Assembly (NCBI GenBank): GCA_031367435.1
Contig: JANLPV010000133.1
Span: forward strand, 1 to 20,696
Source: WLMZ01 sp031367435
GTDB taxonomy: Bacteria; Actinomycetota; Acidimicrobiia; Acidimicrobiales; Ilumatobacteraceae
Length of the DNA: 20,696 bases
Direction of reading: 5' to 3'
Numbering within the stretch: position 1 is the stretch's first letter; each line of letters starts with the position of its first letter. Below are positions 14,852-20,696 of the stretch, in pieces. The notes under the pieces were generated by a model. The model searched no databases and was not told the DNA's origin. It saw nothing but the letters and a program-made list of their open reading frames with translations. The position numbers were made by a program, and so were the translations under genes.

Positions 14852-15877
14852 TTAGTCAACACTGGGAAATGCATCGATCAGACGACCTAGCTTGGCGAGC
14901 AGCGGTGGGCGCACCGCGACGGGGACTTTGCTGAGTTGGACCACCACGAGATCGCGTGCGGGCACCACGATGATGTACTGCCCTTCGTAACCATGCGCGG
15001 CGAGGCTTCCGGGTTGGTCGCGCCACACCCACCAGTGGGCGCCATAACCAAAAAGCGGCGGACCCGGATCGACCGCAACCTCGGTACGGGCGTAGTCGAC
15101 CCAGCCACTTGGCAGAAGCTGCGTATCCTCCCAAACGCCATCGCGCAGATATAGGTATCCGAACCTCGCGAAATCGCGCGCCGTGGCATACACATACGAC
15201 GACCCAACAAAAGTGCCGGAAGTATCGAACTTGGGTTGCGCGCTCGACATACCAAGCGGACCGAATAGTCGATCGTGAAGAAACGTTCGGACGGCTTGTT
15301 CACCTCCGAGGATGTCCCCGGCGATCCGAGCGAGGATGTTGGTGGTACCCGACGAATAGTTCCACACGCTTCCAGGTTCGTGCAGCAGCTGCTGCGACGC
15401 CGCATAGTGCGCGTGATCGTCGACCCCGTCGCCGTACAACATGTTGAGACAATGCGAGACCGAGTCGTCGACATAGTCCTCGACGAACTCGAGGCCGGGC
15501 TTCATCGCGAGCAGGTGTCGAATGGTGATCGCCGCTTTTGGGGTGCCAGCGAACTCGCGCACCGGAGCGGGATCGTCGAGATCGACGAGGCCATCGACGA
15601 CGAGCAATCCAAACATGGCGTGCACAATGCTTTTGGCCATGCTCCACGAGATGAGCGTCGTCGACCGATCGACATCGGGTCCGTACTGCTCATAGACGAC
15701 CCGACCGCGATGAACAACGAGCGTCGCCAACGACACACCCTCATCCGCTGGTGTGTCGCGTATGGCGTGAAGTGCGTCGACTGCTGCAGCGACGTCGACA
15801 CTGGCATCGGCTTGAGCCATGGGCCACTGAGCAGTGGGCCAACTCGTAGTAGTTGGTTGGCGTGGAAGTGCGATCAC
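14852..15877 (-). CDS. serine hydrolase, class C beta-lactamase fold
   Basis: A 341-residue penicillin-binding-protein-like serine hydrolase. The acylation motif is Ser79-Met-Ala-Lys82 in SWSMAKS, and the Tyr motif is Tyr174-Ser-Ser in WNYSSGTTN. The C-terminal third has the YEGQYIIVVPARDLVVV strand where the KTG-like segment lies. No signal peptide is visible, so it is probably cytoplasmic and closer to EstB or 6-aminohexanoate-dimer hydrolase-like esterases than to secreted beta-lactamases. I would not call it a resistance gene. The GTG start 15877 is supported by TACGTT ending 6 nt upstream; ATG 15820 is the alternative. Confidence 0.88.
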   Translation of the reverse strand: MIALPRQPTTTSWPTAQWPMAQADASVDVAAAVDALHAIRDTPADEGVSLATLVVHRGRVVYEQYGPDVDRSTTLISWSMAKSIVHAMFGLLVVDGLVDLDDPAPVREFAGTPKAAITIRHLLAMKPGLEFVEDYVDDSVSHCLNMLYGDGVDDHAHYAASQQLLHEPGSVWNYSSGTTNILARIAGDILGGEQAVRTFLHDRLFGPLGMSSAQPKFDTSGTFVGSSYVYATARDFARFGYLYLRDGVWEDTQLLPSGWVDYARTEVAVDPGPPLFGYGAHWWVWRDQPGSLAAHGYEGQYIIVVPARDLVVVQLSKVPVAVRPPLLAKLGRLIDAFPSVD

Positions 15878-15883
15878 GACACG

Positions 15884-15889
15884 AACGTA
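15884..15889 (-). promoter_or_regulatory. -10 candidate, leaderless start of the serine hydrolase
   Basis: On the minus strand TACGTT ends 6 nt before GTG 15877. In the same 32-bp gap a plus-strand GAGACT (15898-15903) ends 6 nt before GTG 15910, so the two divergent promoters overlap almost completely and may interfere. Confidence 0.45.
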
Positions 15890-15909
15890 GCCCGTGCGAG
15901 ACTTCGAAC

Positions 15910-16707
15910 GTGACGGTGATCAACGAGTGGTTCGAGACGGTGCGCACGTGGGTGAACACCTTTGACGAGATAGCGCCACGAACCATCGAGGGTGTCTATG
16001 TCGTTGGGTCGGTTGCGCTGAACGATTGGCAATCGAGATCGAGCGACATCGACATCGTCGCGATCACCACCGAACCCGCCGATGAGGAAACGGCGGGAGC
16101 GCTACTCACCGCACACGCCGTCTTCGTCGAGCGATGCCCGGTGCCAACGGTTGATGGCCCATTTCTGGCGTGGGGTGATCTCACCTTGTCGCCCCAAGGG
16201 GTGACGCGGCCCTGGACGCTCGATGGCCAGTTCCACCACGATGCCGAGTGCTTCGAACTCAACCCGGTCACGTGGTACACGCTTGCGACATATGGAGTGC
16301 GCGTGCGCGGCCCGGAAGCCGCCGATCTAGAGATTCCCATCGACAACGAGGCACTCGTGCGGTTCGTGATCGACAATTCGCGTAACTACTGGCGGGTGAT
16401 TCACGAACAGTTCACTACTGCTGTTGGCGAGCTCCGCACGAGTGAAGTGCTGCCGAGTTCGGTACCGGTGTGGTGTCTGCTCGGCGCGTGTCGAATGTTG
16501 TACACCGCTATGACGGCCGACGTCACGTCGAAATCAGGTGCTGGTCTGTGGGCAGCCGATGTTCTCGGCGATCAACATCGCGCCGCGTGCGAAGCAGTTG
16601 TCGCGCTTCGTTCGGAACCCGAACAGGACGTGAGCGTCGAACTGCTGCATGCCTCAGTGGACGCGATGGGTGAAGCCGTCAGACGCACCGAACAGCTACG
16701 GAGCTGA
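15910..16707 (+). CDS. nucleotidyltransferase, aminoglycoside adenylyltransferase-like
   Basis: A 265-residue protein with the polymerase-beta-like nucleotidyltransferase signature: GSVALNDWQSRSSDIDIVAI (residues about 34-53), giving Gly-Ser and the metal-binding Asp-x-Asp. The helical C-terminal part with ELNPVTWYTLATYGVRVRGP and a later CRMLYTA helix matches the DUF4111-type domain of ANT(3'')/AadA proteins. Chromosomal homologues without resistance activity are common, so adenylylation of an aminoglycoside is only possible. The GTG start 15910 is the first after the divergent serine hydrolase start. Ends 31 bp from the convergent LOG gene. Confidence 0.8.
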   Translation: MTVINEWFETVRTWVNTFDEIAPRTIEGVYVVGSVALNDWQSRSSDIDIVAITTEPADEETAGALLTAHAVFVERCPVPTVDGPFLAWGDLTLSPQGVTRPWTLDGQFHHDAECFELNPVTWYTLATYGVRVRGPEAADLEIPIDNEALVRFVIDNSRNYWRVIHEQFTTAVGELRTSEVLPSSVPVWCLLGACRMLYTAMTADVTSKSGAGLWAADVLGDQHRAACEAVVALRSEPEQDVSVELLHASVDAMGEAVRRTEQLRS

Positions 16708-16738
16708 ATACAGTCGTGCCGCGTTCGAGCACGCCGAC

Positions 16739-17347
16739 TCAGCGTTGCGGCGGATCGCGATCTATCCACTTACTCACCGTGGCAGGGGCTGGGGCGAGGG
16801 CGAGCGCCAACGCTTCTCCAACGTTCGGCGCGGACTGCGCGAGCGTTGCATGGGCGTCGCGCAAAAAGCCTTCAGTAACCGCTCGCTCGAACATGGTGAT
16901 CAGCGGTGCATAGAAGCCCTCCACGTCGAGCATCACGACAGGCTTGCGGATGAATCCGAGTTGATTCCATGTGAGGACTTCGAGCAACTCCTCGAATGTG
17001 CCGAAGCCTCCGGGCAGGGCAATGAACGCGTCGGCCAGTTCGGCCATTCGCGCTTTACGGCTGTGCATCGTGTCGGCCACCTCAAGCGTGCTGAGCCCCA
17101 TGTGACCAACCTCGGCAGCCATGAGGCTTTGCGGAATCACGCCGATGACGTGCCCACCCCCGGCAAGCACCGAGTCAGCAACAGCACCCATCAAGCCCAA
17201 CTTGCCGCCGCCGTAGACCAAGGCAATGCCCTGCTCGGCCAGCGCCGCGCCCAAGTCGCGCGCTGTCTGCATGTACACCGGAGATGCGCCCTCGTTGGTG
17301 CCGCAGTACACGCAGATTGTGAAGTTGCGGATCGCGCTATCAGCCAT
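16739..17347 (-). CDS. LOG family nucleoside-5'-monophosphate phosphoribohydrolase
   Basis: A 202-residue LOG-family (TIGR00730-type) enzyme that splits the N-glycosidic bond of cytokinin ribotides or of AMP/other nucleotides. A Rossmann fold begins ICVYCGTNEGASP. LVYGGGKLGLMGAVADSVL follows, then MHSRKARM and PGGFGTFEE, which carry the conserved Arg/Lys and the Gly-rich active site with the catalytic Glu. Length fits short type I LOG proteins. Whether it makes cytokinins or serves nucleotide clean-up cannot be read here. A CAAACT hexamer ends 6 nt before ATG 17347. It is divergent from the acyl-CoA dehydrogenase by 77 bp. Confidence 0.9.
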   Translation of the reverse strand: MADSAIRNFTICVYCGTNEGASPVYMQTARDLGAALAEQGIALVYGGGKLGLMGAVADSVLAGGGHVIGVIPQSLMAAEVGHMGLSTLEVADTMHSRKARMAELADAFIALPGGFGTFEELLEVLTWNQLGFIRKPVVMLDVEGFYAPLITMFERAVTEGFLRDAHATLAQSAPNVGEALALALAPAPATVSKWIDRDPPQR

Positions 17348-17412
17348 CCGTTGAGTTTGTCAGCAACCGTGACGTATGGGCCCCCAAATTCAGGGCGGAG
17401 CGAACCGGTCGG

Positions 17413-17418
17413 TAGCCT
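17413..17418 (+). promoter_or_regulatory. -10 candidate, leaderless start of the acyl-CoA dehydrogenase
   Basis: TAGCCT ends 6 nt before ATG 17425, and no ribosome site is present. TTCAGG at 17389-17394 is 18 nt upstream of it as a possible -35. Confidence 0.45.
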
Positions 17419-17424
17419 GACGCA

Positions 17425-19044
17425 ATGACCGCTCCCGATCTGCAGGCCGCCCACGATGTCATCGAGCTCGCCCAAGGTGTTGTCGGTAAGGCCATTCGCC
17501 ACTTGGCCGCAACCGGCGGACCCGACACGCATCAAGTTCTGGCCTACGACCTCGCTCACGCCGCGTCCGCCGTCGCGACGGCACGAGCACTGCTCGATTA
17601 CGGTGCCAAGGGCGAGACCGAGGCGAAGATCACCTGTGCATACGCCGCCGACATGGTGCACGACGTCATCACCAGAGTGTGTGGCCGCGAGAAGCTCTGG
17701 GGCGTCGAGCCGGCACCGATGCGCGACGCACACTCGTTTCTCGAGACGTACCGCACGCCGGAATTCCTTGCGTCGCTCGCGTTGTTGGCCGGGCCCCGTC
17801 ACCTCGCCGACGACTTCGAGATGGTTCAGGACACGTTCCGCGCATTCGCCGACAAAGTCATCGCCCCTGAAGCAGAGCACGTCCACCGCGAGAACGCCGA
17901 CGTCCCTGAGAAGATCATCAGCGGCCTGGCCGACATGGGGGCGTTCGGTCTGAGCGTGCCCGCCGAATATGGCGGGTTCAGCGAGGGCGGCGACGGTGAG
18001 TACATGGCCATGGTGGTGGCCACCGAAGAGCTCTCACGCGCGTCGCTCGGCATCGGCGGTTCGCTGATCACTCGTCCCGAGATTCTCACCCGCGCGCTCG
18101 TCAAGGGTGGCACTGAAGCACAAAAGCAGGAGTGGCTACCCAAGCTTGCATCGGCCGAAGTCATGGCTGCGGTCGCGGTGACCGAGCCAGATTTCGGTAG
18201 CGACGTCGCAAGCGTGACGGTGTCCGCGGTGCCGGCCGATGGCCCCAACGGCGAGGCCGGTTATGTCATCAACGGCGTGAAGACCTGGTGCACGTTTGCC
18301 GCCCGCGCCAACGTGTTGATGCTGCTCGCCCGAACAGACGCTGACCGCAGCAAGACACACCGGGGTCTCAGCGTGTTCATCGTGCCCAAGCCGCAGGGCG
18401 ACGCGCACGGTTTTGAATTTGCGCAACCCGTGCGTCCTGACGGCACAGCCGGCCGCATGGAGGGTCGCCCCATCGACACCATTGGCTATCGAGGCATGCA
18501 CAGCTACGAGATCGCGCTCGAGAACTGGTGGGTGCCAGCGCAGAACCTCATCGGCGAAGAGGCTGGCAAAGGCAAGGGTTTTTACTACCAGATGGAAGGT
18601 TTCGAGAACGGTCGTCTGCAGACTGCGGCACGCGCCGTTGGCGTGATGCAGGCCGCATATGAAGCCGCGCTCACCTACGCCCAGAATCGCAAGGTGTTCG
18701 GTTCGAACATCATCGATTATCAGTTGACGCAGGCCAAGCTCGGTCGCATGGCCGTGCTCATTCAGGCCGGACGCCAGTTCTCGTATCACGTGGCAACACT
18801 GATGGCCAAGGGTGAAGGCACGACCGAGGCGAGCATGGTGAAGGCTTACGTCTGCCGTGCTGCCGAGTGGGTCAGTCGCGAGGCAATGCAGATCCACGGC
18901 GGCATGGGCTACGCCGAGGAATACACGGTGAGTCGTCTGTTCGTGGACGCACGCGTCCTGAGCATTTTCGAGGGTGCCGACGAAACGCTATGTCTCAAGG
19001 TGATCGCACGCCGACTCATCGAGGCGAGCACTACACAAACGTGA
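17425..19044 (+). CDS. mcd: acyl-CoA dehydrogenase, (2S)-methylsuccinyl-CoA dehydrogenase-like
   Basis: A 539-residue flavoenzyme. Residues 1-125 are a helical N-terminal extension absent from ordinary acyl-CoA dehydrogenases. The normal three-domain fold follows: N-terminal helices (from MVQDTFRAFADKVI), the beta domain with AVTEPDFGSD and KTWCTFAARANVL, and the C-terminal helices with QLTQAKLGRMA and MQIHGGMGYAEEY. IFEGADET carries Glu516 at the position of the catalytic base in many family members. Extension, total length (about 540-550) and YRGMHSYEIALENW plus GFENGRLQTAARAVGVMQAA match what I recall for methylsuccinyl-CoA dehydrogenase of the ethylmalonyl-CoA pathway, which makes mesaconyl-CoA and reduces electron-transfer flavoprotein. 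The dehydrogenase class is certain, the substrate probable. Its 3' end overlaps the convergent BNR gene by 14 bp. Confidence 0.85.
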   Translation: MTAPDLQAAHDVIELAQGVVGKAIRHLAATGGPDTHQVLAYDLAHAASAVATARALLDYGAKGETEAKITCAYAADMVHDVITRVCGREKLWGVEPAPMRDAHSFLETYRTPEFLASLALLAGPRHLADDFEMVQDTFRAFADKVIAPEAEHVHRENADVPEKIISGLADMGAFGLSVPAEYGGFSEGGDGEYMAMVVATEELSRASLGIGGSLITRPEILTRALVKGGTEAQKQEWLPKLASAEVMAAVAVTEPDFGSDVASVTVSAVPADGPNGEAGYVINGVKTWCTFAARANVLMLLARTDADRSKTHRGLSVFIVPKPQGDAHGFEFAQPVRPDGTAGRMEGRPIDTIGYRGMHSYEIALENWWVPAQNLIGEEAGKGKGFYYQMEGFENGRLQTAARAVGVMQAAYEAALTYAQNRKVFGSNIIDYQLTQAKLGRMAVLIQAGRQFSYHVATLMAKGEGTTEASMVKAYVCRAAEWVSREAMQIHGGMGYAEEYTVSRLFVDARVLSIFEGADETLCLKVIARRLIEASTTQT

Positions 19045-20140
19045 CACAGGCGATGGGCGGCAGGTTCGCGCTCACCTGAGTCATGGTGTCACCACCGTCT
19101 TCGCTGATCCAGAGTGAGCCGGTTGTTGATCCCATCGCCAGACGCTCGCCCGTGGAATCGACAGCGAGCCCATGGCGGTAGACCAAGTCGTACGCATGCT
19201 CACTCGGTAGCCCTGCGCCGACTTGTTCGAACGATGCTCCACCGTCACGAGTGCGAGTGACGACAAGTCGGCCATCGACGGGAATGCGCAGCTGGTCGCT
19301 GATCGCCGGCACAAACCACGCTGTATTCGGATCGGTGGGATGCGCGGCGACGGCGAAACCGAAGGTGGAGGGAGCAACGTCGCGGATCTCCGTATACGTC
19401 AGCCCTCCATCGACCGAACGGTACATCCCGCAGTGATGTTGCACCCACATCACTTCGGGCTCGGCCGCACAACGAACGATGCGGTGGGGATCCTGATTCT
19501 CGGGCTTCATCACCTCACTCTCGGGCATGAAGCCGGCGTGCATACCCATGCCGGGAGTCCACGTGGAGCCTCCGTCGTCGGTGCGCCACGATCCGCCGAT
19601 CGAAACACCAACAACGAATGTCTTCGAGGAGCGTGGGTCGATCGAGATGGAATGAATGCCACCGAAGTCGAAACCGCCGCCGAACCACTTCGGGCGAGTT
19701 TCGTGGTTCCACAACGACTCATTGATGGTCCATGACTCGCCGCGGTCTTCACTGCGGAAGAGTCCGCCTGGAATCGTGCCGCACCAGAGAACGCCCGGTT
19801 CATCTGGATGCCCTGGTTCGATGATCCACGCCAATTCGGTATTCCACGGAACCGGTTTTTGCCCCATCGGCTCACGCTCGTCGAGCCCGTCTGGCTTCGG
19901 GGGATACGTGGGAGTAGCGATCTCGGTCCACGGCGCCTCGTCGCTGTCGCGTCGATGCAGCTTCACCCCGAAGTGGCCATGATCGAACGACGCGTACGTC
20001 GCGCCGTCGCGCGAATCACGCACGACGGTAATCGCGGGATCGCCTTGGAAGTCGAGCGAATGCACGGCCCACGAACCATTCGCGCCTCTGCGCACATCGG
20101 CCAATCCTTTGCGGGTGCCCACCAACAATCGATCGCTCAT
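19031..20140 (-). CDS. BNR/Asp-box repeat beta-propeller protein
   Basis: A 369-residue protein with five Asp-box motifs (S/T-x-D-x-G-x-x-W/F/Y-like): RSEDRGESWT, RTDDGGSTWT, RSVDGGLTYT, RTRDGGASFE and ISEDGGDTMT, regularly spaced as in a sialidase-type or VPS10-like propeller. It starts SDRLLVGTRKGL with no signal peptide, so it is probably cytosolic. I do not see the catalytic Arg triad and Tyr of true sialidases, so exo-sialidase names on homologues should not be trusted. ATG 20140 has GGGGGA 5 nt upstream (20146-20151) and overlaps the stop of the MoaD-like gene (TGATG), so the two are translationally coupled and probably work together. Confidence 0.88.
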   Translation of the reverse strand: MSDRLLVGTRKGLADVRRGANGSWAVHSLDFQGDPAITVVRDSRDGATYASFDHGHFGVKLHRRDSDEAPWTEIATPTYPPKPDGLDEREPMGQKPVPWNTELAWIIEPGHPDEPGVLWCGTIPGGLFRSEDRGESWTINESLWNHETRPKWFGGGFDFGGIHSISIDPRSSKTFVVGVSIGGSWRTDDGGSTWTPGMGMHAGFMPESEVMKPENQDPHRIVRCAAEPEVMWVQHHCGMYRSVDGGLTYTEIRDVAPSTFGFAVAAHPTDPNTAWFVPAISDQLRIPVDGRLVVTRTRDGGASFEQVGAGLPSEHAYDLVYRHGLAVDSTGERLAMGSTTGSLWISEDGGDTMTQVSANLPPIACVTFV

Positions 20141-20427
20141 CACATTCCCCCTGAGAGTGCTTGCATGACATAGATTTCCTCGCCCGGACCAACGACGTCG
20201 GTGAGACGGTCGCGGTCGTTGATGGTGGCACCGCCAACGAACACGGTGACGTGTCGACGAACCGCGCCTTGGTCGTCGAGCACATAGTGACGAACGTCGG
20301 GATGATCGCCGAAATACGCGCCGAGCACCTCGGCCACCGTTGCGCCGGTATAGCGACCCGTGGGGCACGCGACATGCCGATGCAGGTTCCGCGTGAATTG
20401 AACGATGACGGGCCCCAACTCAGTCAT
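20140..20427 (-). CDS. MoaD/ThiS-like ubiquitin-fold protein ending Gly-Gly-Met
   Basis: A 95-residue beta-grasp protein of the sulfur-carrier type. The central ATVAEVLGAYF, then the HVTVFVGGATIND strand and DRLTDVVGPGEEIYVMQALSGGM, match the MoaD/ThiS pattern including the C-terminal diglycine. Carriers normally end in Gly-Gly, which an E1-like enzyme adenylates and sulfur-loads. Here a Met follows, so a trimming step would be needed, or the tail is not used. The codons for Ser-Gly-Gly also form the ribosome site of the next gene. ATG 20427 overlaps the upstream stop codon (ATGA) and has TAGCCT ending 7 nt before it. Confidence 0.85.
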   Translation of the reverse strand: MTELGPVIVQFTRNLHRHVACPTGRYTGATVAEVLGAYFGDHPDVRHYVLDDQGAVRRHVTVFVGGATINDRDRLTDVVGPGEEIYVMQALSGGM

Positions 20428-20696
20428 TGCCTGAAGGCTACATCGGCATTCGAAGTGCGTTTGCCGGGAGTCACTGGCCGCGCCCAGTCTGGGTTCTGGC
20501 AGTCGGCGTGTACCCGAAACGGCGCTCTTTGACTGCCAGGTCGCCGCGACCCCTCGATCGGGCAGGGCGTAGGACGTTCGTCCAGTTGACCAATCTCCCC
20601 GCGCGGCGCACGCTGGTTGAGCAACATGCTTTCCCGCCAAAGCATGTCGAGTACACGGGGGCCGTCAATCGGTGTGTGCTCACCAACCGAAGGAGC
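20424..20696 (-). CDS. partial ORF, C-terminal part, unidentified
   Basis: The minus-strand frame is open from the window edge at 20696 to the TGA at 20424-20426, about 90 codons, so the N terminus lies outside. It reads EHTPIDGPRVLDMLWRES, then LLNQRAPRGEIGQLDERPTP, SRRPGSQRAPFRVHADCQNP and a basic end. I do not recognise the family. Its TGA overlaps the ATG of the MoaD-like gene (ATGA), typical of operon partners and the main reason to think it real. Third-position G+C looks lower than in neighbouring genes, so it could be a chance open frame in a 269-bp intergenic region. Confidence 0.4.
   Translation of the reverse strand, partial: APSVGEHTPIDGPRVLDMLWRESMLLNQRAPRGEIGQLDERPTPCPIEGSRRPGSQRAPFRVHADCQNPDWARPVTPGKRTSNADVAFRQ
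20435..20440 (-). promoter_or_regulatory. -10 candidate upstream of the MoaD-like gene
   Basis: On the minus strand TAGCCT ends 7 nt before ATG 20427, the same hexamer as before the acyl-CoA dehydrogenase. If active it would express the MoaD-like and BNR genes independently of the partial upstream ORF. Confidence 0.35.

Noticed and set aside
14852..15877. Beta-lactamase resistance gene
   Set aside because: The S-x-x-K and Tyr motifs are those of the wider class C-like serine hydrolase family and no export signal is present, so an esterase or amidase role is more likely.
1..20696. tRNA, rRNA, CRISPR array, transposon ends
   Set aside because: Intergenic gaps are short (mostly under 120 bp) and none contains a tRNA-like cloverleaf, regularly spaced repeats or transposase fragments that I can see.

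Overview
The window is compact bacterial DNA of high G+C with about twenty genes on both strands and short intergenic gaps. I see no rRNA, tRNA, insertion sequence, prophage or CRISPR array. Gene content (short MutY, MaoC hydratase, methylsuccinyl-CoA-dehydrogenase-like enzyme, Rieske oxygenase, single-cluster ferredoxin, Thr-tailed L,D-transpeptidase), frequent GTG starts and many apparently leaderless promoters (TAnnnT ending 6-7 nt before the start codon) suggest an actinobacterium, most likely of the Acidimicrobiia type. That placement is inference, not a phylogenetic result.

Layout. Positions 1-3131 hold the end of a probable zinc metallopeptidase (+), facing a minus-strand operon that reads family 2 glycosyltransferase, L,D-transpeptidase, alpha/beta hydrolase. 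From 3219 to 5534 are a four-helix membrane protein, a small unknown protein and a Rieske oxygenase alpha subunit (+). A convergent ferredoxin (5566-5826, -) could be its electron donor. A divergent prolyl oligopeptidase follows (5895-7955, +). From 7982 to 9294 a metallo-beta-lactamase-fold hydrolase and a MauE-type membrane protein form a minus-strand pair.

The key region is 9363-11377 (+). A thioredoxin-like domain fused to a large uncharacterised domain (480 aa) is followed 47 bp later by a gene that looks like two ORFs but reads as one across an in-frame TGA at 11129-11131. The sequence around the TGA is D-U-G-S-C-T-S-C, the signature of the UGSC (seleno)protein family. A perfect 8-bp hairpin begins 12 nt after the TGA, with its apical loop where the E. 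coli fdhF SECIS loop lies. I interpret this as a genuine selenocysteine codon and a 174-aa selenoprotein, which an automatic annotation would split or call a pseudogene.

From 11441 to 17347 come a two-helix membrane protein, MutY, a MaoC-type hydratase, a flippase-like membrane protein, a serine hydrolase, a nucleotidyltransferase and a LOG-family phosphoribohydrolase. From 17425 is an acyl-CoA dehydrogenase with a ~120-residue N-terminal extension, resembling (2S)-methylsuccinyl-CoA dehydrogenase; with the MaoC protein it hints at ethylmalonyl-CoA or other C5-dicarboxyl-CoA metabolism. The window ends with a translationally coupled minus-strand set: an unidentified partial ORF, a MoaD/ThiS-like ubiquitin-fold protein ending Gly-Gly-Met, and a five-Asp-box BNR-repeat protein.
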